From an uncultured Roseibium sp. (GTDB lineage: Bacteria > Pseudomonadota > Alphaproteobacteria > Rhizobiales > Stappiaceae), in the NCBI RefSeq assembly GCF_947494555.1, contig NZ_CANLVF010000008.1, forward strand, positions 62,001 to 126,000: DNA of 64,000 nt. The letters run 5' to 3'. The notes under the pieces were generated by a model. That model saw nothing but the letters and a program-made list of their open reading frames with translations, did no database searches and was not told the origin of the DNA. Made by a program: the position numbers and the translations under genes. Shown here one piece after another: positions 41,139 to 50,712 of this stretch (its first letter is position 1; every line of letters begins with the position of its first letter).

Positions 41139-41932
41139 ACCCTCCCCAGGGCAAAGCCCTTGGCAATGTAGTTGCGCACAAAATAGATGACGATGGCGCC
41201 GGGAATGATAGTCAGGGTCCCGGCGGCCGCCAACAGCCCGAGTTCGTAACCCGCGGAGGAAGCGGTCCGGGTCATAACGGCGGCAATGGGCTTGGCCTCA
41301 ACAGCGGTCAGCGTCTTGGAAAGCAGCATTTCCACCCACGAAAACATGAAGCAGAAGAACGCGGCCACACCAACGCCTGACTTGATGGCGGGCAGGAAGA
41401 TTGTCGCGAAGAAACGCGGAAACGAATACCCGTCCACATAGGCGGTCTCGTCAAGTTCCTTAGGCACCCCGCTCATGAAACCTTCAAGGATCCAGACCGC
41501 AAGCGGAATGTTGAACAGGCAGTGCGCGAGCGCGACCGCAAGGTGGGTATCGAAAAGACCGACGGCCGAATAGAGCTGGAAGAATGGCAGGGCAAAGACG
41601 GCCGCCGGCGCCATTCTGTTTGTAAGCAGCCAGAAGAACAGGTGCTTGTCGCCCACGAAGGAGTAGCGGGAGAACGCGTAGGCGGCCGGAAGGGCGACCA
41701 AGACCGAAATCACCGTGTTCAGGGTCACGTAGATGATCGAATTGATGTAACCCCAATACCAGGTCGGATCGGTCAGAATCTCATGGTAGTTCGCGAACGT
41801 CCAAGTTTGCGGGAACAGGGAGAATCCGGCCAGGATTTCATTGGTGGTCTTGAAACTCATCGCGACGAGCCAGTAGATCGGCAGCATCAGGAAGAGGATG
41901 TAAAGCGCGGGAACCAGGCTTTTCAATCGCAT
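41135..41932 (-). CDS. glpQ: Glycerol ABC transporter permease
   Basis: The 265-residue protein has six helices and the permease EAA-like loop (DETAYVDGYSFPRFFATIFLPAIKSG). It pairs with GlpP to form the channel. Neighbours on both sides, including the large binding protein and the DUF2160 gene, identify it as the GlpQ component by order and similarity to the rhizobial system. Confidence 0.88.
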   Translation of the reverse strand: MRLKSLVPALYILFLMLPIYWLVAMSFKTTNEILAGFSLFPQTWTFANYHEILTDPTWYWGYINSIIYVTLNTVISVLVALPAAYAFSRYSFVGDKHLFFWLLTNRMAPAAVFALPFFQLYSAVGLFDTHLAVALAHCLFNIPLAVWILEGFMSGVPKELDETAYVDGYSFPRFFATIFLPAIKSGVGVAAFFCFMFSWVEMLLSKTLTAVEAKPIAAVMTRTASSAGYELGLLAAAGTLTIIPGAIVIYFVRNYIAKGFALGRV

Positions 41933-41943
41933 GTTGGTTCTCC

Positions 41944-42810
41944 TCAGGACTTGTTATCGTTCTTCGTCATCAGCGTGTAGAACAGCCAGGAGGCAAGCAA
42001 CGTGATGGCGAAGTAAATGAGAGACATGGCGGCGGCCGGACCGAGGTCGAACTGTCCGAGAGCGATCTTCACCAGGTCGATGGAAAGCAGCGTGGTGGAG
42101 TTGCCCGGTCCGCCACCGGTCAGAACGAACGGTTCGGTATAGATGTTGAAGCTGTCCATGAACCGCAGCAGAATGGCGATGGTCAGCACTGTTTTCATCT
42201 TGGGCAACTGGATGAACCTGAACACGGCCCAATTCGACGCGCCGTCGATTTCCGCTGCCTGGTAGTAGGCGTTCGGGATCGAGACAAGGCCCGCATAGGC
42301 AAGCAGCACCACCAGCGACGTCCAGTGCCAGACGTCCATGACGATGATCGTCACCCATGCTGCGAACGGATCCTGAGTCATATCGTATGAGAGACCCAGA
42401 GTGTGGTTCATGAAGTAACCGAGAAGGCCGATATCCGGCAGTGTGAAAATGTTCCACATGGCACCGACGACGTTCCAGGGGATCAGCATCGGCAAAGCCA
42501 TCGTGACAAGACAGAATGGCACCCACGGGCCTTTCTTCGGCATTGCCAGGGCAATAGCGATTCCGAGTGGAACCTCGATGATCAGGATTAGGAAAGTGAA
42601 CAGAAACTGCCGGCCGAGCGCATTGTGAAATCGCTCCGACTTGAGAACCTGTGCGAACCAGTCCAGTCCCTGCCAGAAGAAGAGATTGTCACCAAAGGTT
42701 TCCTGCACGGAGTAGTTCACCACGGTCATCATCGGGATGAGCGCGTTAAACGCCACCAGCAAAAGAACGGGCGTGACAAACAGCCAGGCACGTTGATTTT
42801 GGGTCTTCAT
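41944..42810 (-). CDS. glpP: Glycerol ABC transporter permease
   Basis: The 288-residue protein has six helices with the EAA loop YYQAAEIDGASNWAVFRFIQLPKMKTV. Its ATG overlaps the stop of the preceding ATPase gene. It is the MalF-like partner of the downstream permease in the glycerol importer. Confidence 0.88.
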   Translation of the reverse strand: MKTQNQRAWLFVTPVLLLVAFNALIPMMTVVNYSVQETFGDNLFFWQGLDWFAQVLKSERFHNALGRQFLFTFLILIIEVPLGIAIALAMPKKGPWVPFCLVTMALPMLIPWNVVGAMWNIFTLPDIGLLGYFMNHTLGLSYDMTQDPFAAWVTIIVMDVWHWTSLVVLLAYAGLVSIPNAYYQAAEIDGASNWAVFRFIQLPKMKTVLTIAILLRFMDSFNIYTEPFVLTGGGPGNSTTLLSIDLVKIALGQFDLGPAAAMSLIYFAITLLASWLFYTLMTKNDNKS

Positions 42811-43898
42811 TGGACACCTTCCCCTGGCGTGCTTGCCAGCCAGCCGTCTTTGTAGAGCCGTGTCTGGGATTGCTTGAATTCAAGGTTCACCTGATCTCCG
42901 GCAGCGGGCGCTTCGCCCTCCAGGATCGCGTGGACACGTCTGTCGTTGGCAATCGCTTCAACGACTTTGTGGCGCCCGACATCGGCGACCTTGCGTACCG
43001 TCGCCGGAAGGCCGGCTCCGTTTCCGGAAATGGAGACGAATTCGGGCCGAATACCGATCTCCGCCTCGCCGGTGATCGGGCTCTCCAGCGGGCCCTCGAG
43101 ACCGACTTGCTCGCCTGCGAAAAAAGCGCCGCCGTCTTTGACGTCGCATGGCAGGACATTCATGCCCGGAGAGCCGATGAAGTGACCGACAAAGGTATGC
43201 GCAGGGCGCTCGAACAACTCAACGGGTGTTCCGATCTGAACGATCTCGCCCTCCTGCATGACCACCACCTGATCTGCAAACGTAAGCGCTTCCGTCTGGT
43301 CGTGGGTCACATAGATCATCGTCGCCTTGACCCGTTGGTGGAGCTCCTTGAGCTTGGAACGAAGCTTCCACTTGAGATGAGGGTCGATCACTGTCAGCGG
43401 CTCGTCGAACATGACCACATTCACGTCCTGGCGGACCAGACCGCGGCCCATGGAAATCTTCTGTTTGTTATCCGGAGACAGGTTCGCCGCGCGAGTGGTC
43501 AGCATGTCGGTGACTTCCAGCATTTCCGCAATGGCGGTCACGCGCTGCTTGACGGTTTCCTCATCGCGACCGCGATTGCGCAACGGGAAGGCAAGATTGT
43601 CGTAGACCGTCATGGTGTCGTAGATGACGGGAAACTGGAACACCTGAGCAATATTGCGTTTTGCCGGAGGCAGATCGGTAACGTCCTGGTCATCGAACAG
43701 GATTTTACCCTCTGAAGGGACCAATAGCCCCGAGATGATATTCAGCAGTGTCGACTTTCCGCACCCGGATGGACCCAGCAAGGCATAGGCCCCGCCGTCA
43801 TCCCAGGTCAGGTCGATTTTTTTCAGGGCGTAATCCGCATCATCCGACGGATTTGGATGATAACTGTGACGCAGGTTGGAGAGTTTGATTTGTGCCAT
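42807..43898 (-). CDS. glpT: Glycerol ABC transporter ATPase with degenerate signature motif
   Basis: The 363-residue MalK-like ATPase has Walker A (LLGPSGCGKSTL), Walker B (VNVVMFDEPL) and a C-terminal TOBE-like regulatory domain. The ABC signature is LSPDNKQKISMGRG rather than LSGGQ, so one of the two ATP sites in a GlpS-GlpT heterodimer is probably weak. ATG 43898 follows GAGGAGAG. Assignment as GlpT rather than GlpS follows gene order. Confidence 0.88.
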   Translation of the reverse strand: MAQIKLSNLRHSYHPNPSDDADYALKKIDLTWDDGGAYALLGPSGCGKSTLLNIISGLLVPSEGKILFDDQDVTDLPPAKRNIAQVFQFPVIYDTMTVYDNLAFPLRNRGRDEETVKQRVTAIAEMLEVTDMLTTRAANLSPDNKQKISMGRGLVRQDVNVVMFDEPLTVIDPHLKWKLRSKLKELHQRVKATMIYVTHDQTEALTFADQVVVMQEGEIVQIGTPVELFERPAHTFVGHFIGSPGMNVLPCDVKDGGAFFAGEQVGLEGPLESPITGEAEIGIRPEFVSISGNGAGLPATVRKVADVGRHKVVEAIANDRRVHAILEGEAPAAGDQVNLEFKQSQTRLYKDGWLASTPGEGVQ

Positions 43899-43909
43899 GA
43901 GCTCTCTCC

Positions 43910-44974
<1,065 letters not shown>

Positions 44975-45050
44975 GTAATCTAGCCCGCGTCCGGACCGGG
45001 CATGCAGGCGAGGCATCCGCATCGCCGCCCGTCACCTTCGGATCGGTAAT

Positions 45051-45073
45051 GGACCGGGGACAAGCCCCGGTCC
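45051..45073 (-). terminator. Attenuator-like hairpin after the binding-protein gene
   Basis: Arms GGACCGGGG and CCCCGGTCC (9 bp) with a 5-base loop lie between the binding-protein gene and the first ATPase gene, without a T run. Such hairpins often raise the amount of binding protein over the membrane subunits by partial termination or mRNA protection. Confidence 0.65.
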
Positions 45074-45100
45074 GGCTTCAGATTTGGGACGTGCCCAACC

Positions 45101-46840
45101 TTAGTTTTGAGACCAGCGAGCGACGAGGTCGTCGTAGTTCACGGTCTGGCCCTCCGGCTTCTCGTTTTCGAGTTTCGCCTTGGGCGCGCCCGGCTTCTCG
45201 AGCCAGAAGGATGCGTCTTGCGGCTCGTTCAAACGCGGGCCGCATCCGCCGTAGACATTGGCGCGCTCGTCAGCCTGCTGCATGCGGGCCATAACGATGT
45301 CCATTTCTTCGGCAAGACGGTCCATGGCTTCCTGCGGCGTGAACGCACCGGAGTTCACATCACCGATCTGCTGCCACCAGATCTGGGCCAGCTTCGGATA
45401 ATCCGGAACGTTGACGCCCGTCGGAGACCAGGCAACGCGGTCAGGCGAACGGTAGAATTCGACCAGACCGCCGAGTTTCGGAGCACGCTCCGTAAAGGAC
45501 TCGTGGTTCACCGTGCTGTCGCGGATAAACGTCAGACCAACGTGGCTTTTCTTGGTGTCGACGGTCTTGGAGACAACGAACTGGGCATAGAGCCAGGCAG
45601 CCTTGGCGCGATCTTCAGGAGTTGACTTGAGGATCGTCCAGGAACCCACGTCCTGATAACCGACCTTCTGGCCTTCTTCCCAGTAAGGACCATGCGGGCT
45701 CGGAGCCATCCGCCACAGCGGCGTTCCTTCATCATCCACCGTGTTGTTGCCTTCCGACTTCGGCTTCACCATGTCGGCTGTAAACGCGGTGTACCAGAAG
45801 ATCTGCTGGGCAACGTTACCCTGGCTGAGTGCCGGCAGGGACTGGTAGAAGTCGAAGCTGGCAGCACCCGGAGGCGCATAGTTGCGCAGCCATTCGTCCC
45901 ATTTGCGGATCGCGTAGACAGCCGCCGGACCGTTGGCCGCACCGCCGCGCGATACGGACGCACCGACCGGGTTACAGGTGCCCGCTTCCATGCGGATGCC
46001 CCATTCGTCGACCGGGATGCCATTCGGCTCACCCTTGTCGCCCGCGCCGGCCATGGACAGCCACGCATCGGTCATGCGCCAGCCGAGATCCGGAGCGCGC
46101 TTGCCGTAGTCCATGTGACCGTAAATGGTGACGCCGTCGATTTCCTTGACGTCATTGGAGAAGAACTCCGCAATGTCTTCATAGGCCGACCAGTTGACCG
46201 GCACACCGAGATCGTAGCCGTACTTTTCCTTGAAAGCCGTCTTCAGGTCTTCCCTGTCAAACCAGTCCTTGCGGAACCAGTAGAGGTTCGCGAACTGCTG
46301 GTCAGGCAGCTGGTAGAGATCACCGTCGGGTCCTGTTGTGAACTGGGTGCCCATGAAATCGTCAAGGTCGAGCCCCGGGTTGGTAACGTCCTTGCCGTTT
46401 CCTCCCATCCAGTCGGTCAGATTGTAGGCCAGCTGGAGCCGGGAGTGCGTACCGATCAAGTCGGAATCGTTGACATAGGCATCATAGAGGTTCCGGCCGG
46501 TCTGCATCTGTGTCTGCACGGCTTGAACAACTTCACCTTCGCCAAGGATCTGGTGATTGACCTTGATGCCGGTGATTTCCTCAAAAGCTTTGGCAAGAAC
46601 TTCCGACTCATAGGAGTGCGTCGGAATACCTTCGGACAGAACGTTGATCTCCATGCCGTCGAACGGTTGCGCCGCATTGATGAACCACTGCATCTCGGCA
46701 AGCTGCTCATCCTTGTTCAGCACGGACGGCTGGAACTCCTGATCGATCCACTTTTTCGCCGCTGCTTCGTCGGCAAAAGCGGACCCTGCTCCCGCAAGTA
46801 CAGCACCGGCTGCAACTGCGGAGAGTAGATACTTACGCAT
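45101..46840 (-). CDS. glpV: Glycerol ABC transporter substrate-binding protein
   Basis: The protein has 579 residues, longer than most solute-binding proteins, with a signal peptide (MRKYLLSAVAAGAVLAGAGSAFA). It belongs to the extracellular solute-binding family 1 and resembles the large GlpV glycerol receptor of rhizobia. ATG 46840 follows GGGAGGAG; the upstream frame to 46900 has no ribosome binding site. It is the first gene of the operon, unlike the rhizobial order where it is last. Confidence 0.87.
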   Translation of the reverse strand: MRKYLLSAVAAGAVLAGAGSAFADEAAAKKWIDQEFQPSVLNKDEQLAEMQWFINAAQPFDGMEINVLSEGIPTHSYESEVLAKAFEEITGIKVNHQILGEGEVVQAVQTQMQTGRNLYDAYVNDSDLIGTHSRLQLAYNLTDWMGGNGKDVTNPGLDLDDFMGTQFTTGPDGDLYQLPDQQFANLYWFRKDWFDREDLKTAFKEKYGYDLGVPVNWSAYEDIAEFFSNDVKEIDGVTIYGHMDYGKRAPDLGWRMTDAWLSMAGAGDKGEPNGIPVDEWGIRMEAGTCNPVGASVSRGGAANGPAAVYAIRKWDEWLRNYAPPGAASFDFYQSLPALSQGNVAQQIFWYTAFTADMVKPKSEGNNTVDDEGTPLWRMAPSPHGPYWEEGQKVGYQDVGSWTILKSTPEDRAKAAWLYAQFVVSKTVDTKKSHVGLTFIRDSTVNHESFTERAPKLGGLVEFYRSPDRVAWSPTGVNVPDYPKLAQIWWQQIGDVNSGAFTPQEAMDRLAEEMDIVMARMQQADERANVYGGCGPRLNEPQDASFWLEKPGAPKAKLENEKPEGQTVNYDDLVARWSQN

Positions 46841-47282
46841 CTGCAACTCCTCCCATGTGAGTATATAAGCCGTTTTATTCGGCTTCGAATACAAGGACAC
46901 ACCATTGCCATGATGTCAAACTAATTTTTTAGTAGGTTTATTTTCCGGTGCCGAAATTAATTAACTTATTGATTTAAAATGATTTTTTTGACCGTTCGGG
47001 CACGCAATTCCCGTAAGAAAAGTGCACAAAAACAGTGCCAGCAAACCTCACTGTGGCACAATTTTGGCATTTCACATAGCGCAAAATGTGGTTTCGGGTC
47101 TTTCGAATTAGCGCATGGATAGCTTCGGAAAAGTTCGTTTTGCAGCGCAAAACGAAAAATAGACAAAATATTGCGATGCAAAATCCGAACGCGTTGACCA
47201 CACCGAGGGTGTGACAGCCGATCCCTGGGTGACAATCTCACCGGAAGACATTCTGCACGCGTTGAGCAGACGAGGCGCGCAA
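46841..47282. promoter_or_regulatory. Regulatory region of the glycerol transporter operon
   Basis: No gene is seen in these 442 bp, which are AT-rich. Two perfect inverted repeats stand out: arms TTCGTTTTGC and GCAAAACGAA around AGC (47134-47156), and AAGCCG / CGGCTT around TTTTATT (46867-46885), close to the start of glpV. On the minus strand TATACT (46865-46860) could be a -10 box and TTGACA (46919-46914) a -35 box, but they do not pair with standard spacing. A GlpR-like DeoR repressor is a candidate binder; none is encoded in the window. Confidence 0.5.
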
Positions 47283-48134
47283 TCAGAGCACGGTTCTGAC
47301 GCGCCAGAGCTCGGGAAAGAGTTCGACTTCCAGCATGCGTTTCAGATAGGAGACGCCACCCGTCCCCCCGGTGCCGCGCTTAAATCCGATAACGCGCTCG
47401 ACGGTCGTGACATGGTTGAACCGCCACCGGCGGAAATAATCTTCGAGGTCCACGAGCTTTTCGCCGACTTCATAAAGAGCCCAATGATTTGTGGGATCTT
47501 GATAAACGGCTTGCCAGAGATCCCTGATTTCGGTGATCTCGCGGTGGGGTGCTGACGCGGGCACGGACGTCGTCTCGAGTGAAACGTCAAAACCCTGACG
47601 ACGCGCAAACTCCAGCACCACTTGATAAAGGCTCGGTTTTTCCAGCTCCGCCTCCAGAAGGGCAGTGCCGTTAGGATCGTGCTCGTGCGGCCTTGTCATG
47701 GCCAGATTTCGGTTTCCAAGCACGTATTCGATCAGCCGGTACTGCAGGGACTGGAACCCGGAGGACTGGCCAAGGGCATCCCGGAAACGCGTGTAGTCAC
47801 TCGGCGTCATCGTGCGCAGCACGTCCCAGGCCGAATTGAGCTGTTCCATGATCCGGCTGACCCTGGCGAGCAGCTTCATGGCTTCCGGCAACTGGTCGTT
47901 GGCAATCGCGTCCCGGGCGGCGTGAAGCTCGTGCAGCATCAGCTTCATCCATAGCTCGGACGTCTGGTGCTGAATGATGAAAAGCAATTCGTCCGGCGCG
48001 TCGGACAACGCTTTTTGCGCGGACAGTATCTTTGAAAGTCCGAGGTAATCACCGTAAGACATCTTGTCGGAGAAGGTCATCTGCGCACCTTCTTTTTCCG
48101 GATTGTAGGCTTCGCCCGTTTCGTCTTTTTGCAT
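47283..48134 (-). CDS. kynA: Tryptophan 2,3-dioxygenase
   Basis: The 283-residue heme enzyme opens the indole ring of L-tryptophan to N-formylkynurenine, the first step of the kynurenine route. The distal-histidine region is IQHQTSELWMKLMLHEL, the proximal histidine is in RRWRFNHVTTVERVIG, and the substrate carboxylate loop is KRGTGGTGGVSYL. Two starts are possible: 48134, with GGGAG, and 48080 (MTFSDKMSYGDYL), which follows AAGAAGG. The other kynurenine genes are not adjacent. Confidence 0.95.
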   Translation of the reverse strand: MQKDETGEAYNPEKEGAQMTFSDKMSYGDYLGLSKILSAQKALSDAPDELLFIIQHQTSELWMKLMLHELHAARDAIANDQLPEAMKLLARVSRIMEQLNSAWDVLRTMTPSDYTRFRDALGQSSGFQSLQYRLIEYVLGNRNLAMTRPHEHDPNGTALLEAELEKPSLYQVVLEFARRQGFDVSLETTSVPASAPHREITEIRDLWQAVYQDPTNHWALYEVGEKLVDLEDYFRRWRFNHVTTVERVIGFKRGTGGTGGVSYLKRMLEVELFPELWRVRTVL

Positions 48135-48269
48135 GGTGCTCGTCTCCCGGCCGGCGTTTCGGTGCCGTCAGGTCTTCTATACAGGGCAAGGGGTGGAGAT
48201 TGAACAGGCGGAATGTCAGCGTTCGATCAAAGCGCCTAAAACGAAGCTCGTTCTCTGGTGTGCCACGGA

Positions 48270-49403
48270 TTAATCCGCCTGACCGCCAGGCTGGTGCTCC
48301 GGGCTCTTCGCGTCGCCTGCATCTGCAGCCTTCAGGATCGCAGCGGCGGAAAAATCGTAATTGCTCCTGCCGGTTCGGGTCTTGCAGAAACGGCTGAAAT
48401 CAATTTTGCGCCAGTTTCCTTCGCCAAGATGCTCCAGATAATCATCGACATTTTCCGGCGTAATCGGCGACATCTTGAAGCGAACGTCGACGTAGACCTC
48501 ACCTTTCGAGGTGCGGAAGAAATGATCCCGAAGCAAGACAATCGCCCAGGCACCGGCAAAGACGTCGCCGCCATGAGACATTGTCATCTCGTGGCGCTCA
48601 ATGGCTTCCATGGCGCGTTTCGACCAGTTCAAACCAGCAAAGAGGACATCGCTCCCGGCCGTCAGCCCGCGTTCTGTCACGGCCTTGCGAGCCCCGAAGG
48701 CGATCGCGTCTGTTGCACCCCAGATCGCATCGACCTGCGTACGCGTCAAAACGTCTTTGGTTCTTGCAAAAGCGGTCTCTTCGTTCCAGTCCACAGGAAT
48801 TGCGTGCAGGAGCTCAACGTCGGGATTTTCGGCGACAGCACGCTGCATGCCTGTTTCGCGCAGAAGCCCAGATGGCGTCGACGTGTCCCCCGTTAGAGCA
48901 AGCAGTCGGATTTTCTCCGCGCCGGCGCGCATGCCCCTCCTCTTGTTGATGAGAGAAAGCGCCATTTCGTAACCGGCATTTTCATTATCCGGCGCGATTG
49001 ACGCAATAACCCGGCGCAGATCAATTCCGCGCGCCTCGAGGAGCGACCGCTGCGTTCGTGTGAGCGTGTTCAGCAGGAACAGAACCTTGCTTGACGTACC
49101 ATCGAGCAGATGAAGCAGTCTGGCGGCCGACTGATATTCATTCACCAGGATGAAGTAGTCGGGAAGGTCCCCTTCCTCCAGGCGCTGCTTCAGCACCATT
49201 TCCATGCCGTAGGGCTGTCTGTCAGCGTTCAGGATTTCGAGATCAATATTCAGATCGTCTGCGGCTGCGGTCATTGTTCGGGAGACTTCACCCCAAAAAC
49301 CGTCACTGCCGCCTGGGTTGATGAAGCTTACCCGAAAGTCTGCAGCTTGGACTGCCCCGGCAAAAAGCAGAATCACCACAAACAGAAAAGACCTTGGGAT
49401 CAT
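48270..49403 (-). CDS. Orphan sugar-type periplasmic binding protein
   Basis: The 377-residue protein has a signal peptide (IPRSFLFVVILLFAGAVQAA) and a LacI/ribose-binding type fold (FRVSFINPGGSDGFWGEVSRTMTAAADDLNIDLEIL). No permease or ATPase gene is adjacent, so it may feed a sensor kinase or chemoreceptor instead of transport. ATG 49403 was chosen for the signal peptide; longer frames to 49559 lack one. Confidence 0.78.
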   Translation of the reverse strand: MIPRSFLFVVILLFAGAVQAADFRVSFINPGGSDGFWGEVSRTMTAAADDLNIDLEILNADRQPYGMEMVLKQRLEEGDLPDYFILVNEYQSAARLLHLLDGTSSKVLFLLNTLTRTQRSLLEARGIDLRRVIASIAPDNENAGYEMALSLINKRRGMRAGAEKIRLLALTGDTSTPSGLLRETGMQRAVAENPDVELLHAIPVDWNEETAFARTKDVLTRTQVDAIWGATDAIAFGARKAVTERGLTAGSDVLFAGLNWSKRAMEAIERHEMTMSHGGDVFAGAWAIVLLRDHFFRTSKGEVYVDVRFKMSPITPENVDDYLEHLGEGNWRKIDFSRFCKTRTGRSNYDFSAAAILKAADAGDAKSPEHQPGGQAD

Positions 49404-49687
49404 AACTTGCCTATTTCGCCACACGAACTTCACGCTTCGCAGCATCAGCGACGCTTTCCAGGACGGGCGCCGAGGAGCCTGATTAGGGCTCCATAGCTCC
49501 GAGCGTTCAAGTACCGACAGTAACATATGCACACATATCAATGACTTACCCAAGGGCACTTTCGGTGGAGAAGTGAGAACTCAAGCACTTGCAAGGTGCT
49601 CGATCAGCACCTTGATTTTGTTCATCTGCGAAAACTGAAGTATGATCGAGCCAACGAAAATCCCCGAATTCAAAACGGCGGAAGATC

Positions 49688-50596
49688 ATGTGCAATTTTG
49701 GCCGACTGGGACTGGCGATATTCTGTTGTGTATTTTTCCTGTCATTCGATGCGAGAGCTTTCACGCAACTTGATGAAATAGTCACATTGAAGCCGCGGGG
49801 AGAAGCGGACAATCGATATCGCTATGTCGAGGAACTGCTGCGCAAGGTGCTGCAGAAAGCTGATATCCATGCGTCGGTCACACAAGCTGCATCGGACTAT
49901 TCAAGAGATCGCCTGCTGCAAGAGCTAATTATCGGCGAGAATATTCAGGTCATCGCGGAAGCGCCGAAACCGGGTTGGGAAGAAAAACTCATCCCAATTC
50001 GCATTCCGCTGCGCAAGGGAATTCAGGGGTTCCGGCTTTTGCTGATCAACAGACAGGATCAGAAAGCGCTGGCCAAAGTCGAAAACCTGGATGACCTCAT
50101 GGCGTTTCCAACCGGCTCCGGTTCCCAATGGTCCACGCGTGTTGTGATGGAAAGTGCAGGGTTCGAGGTCATTACTAGCGAGGATTACGAAACGCTTTTC
50201 AGGATGCTTCAGCTTCGGCGCTTTGTGACATTTGGACGTGGTGTCAACGAGGCATTTGAAGAGCAGGCGAGTTTTTCAGGACAAAACCCGGACCTGATCG
50301 TTGAGGAAACACTGTGCATCTACATTCCGCTTCCGACCTATTTTTTTGTAAGCCCCGCATATCCCGAACTGGCCGAAAAGATCGAAGCCGGTCTCATAGA
50401 AATGATTGAAGACGGCTCTTTCGACGAACATTTCCGCGCTTTTCATGAAGACGATCTCAAGCGCGCCAATCTGGGTTCCAGAAAGATATTTACGCTCACA
50501 AACCCTAATCTCAGCGAACACACGCCATTTGAGCAATCCGACTATTGGTTCGATCCTGCTTCCGTTGGTGCAGTCATGAGCGAAGACGGCAGCTGA
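49688..50596 (+). CDS. Orphan exported amino-acid-type binding protein
   Basis: The 302-residue protein has a signal peptide (LAIFCCVFFLSFDARAF) and a solute-binding family 3-like body (YRYVEELLRKVLQKADI ... IPLRKGIQGFRLLLINRQDQ, ENLDDLMAFPTGSGSQWSTRVVMESAGFEV). It has no transporter partner. It is divergent from the neighbouring orphan binding protein. Confidence 0.72.
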   Translation: MCNFGRLGLAIFCCVFFLSFDARAFTQLDEIVTLKPRGEADNRYRYVEELLRKVLQKADIHASVTQAASDYSRDRLLQELIIGENIQVIAEAPKPGWEEKLIPIRIPLRKGIQGFRLLLINRQDQKALAKVENLDDLMAFPTGSGSQWSTRVVMESAGFEVITSEDYETLFRMLQLRRFVTFGRGVNEAFEEQASFSGQNPDLIVEETLCIYIPLPTYFFVSPAYPELAEKIEAGLIEMIEDGSFDEHFRAFHEDDLKRANLGSRKIFTLTNPNLSEHTPFEQSDYWFDPASVGAVMSEDGS

Positions 50597-50712
50597 AACA
50601 AATCCTTCACAAGTCATCTGCCCGGCCTCACGAAGAAACACGTGGTGCGGTGCGTCAAAGTGTGAAAATCTAGCCCCTGTTTTCTGAACCTTAAGCTGAT
50701 CAGGGTCACCGA

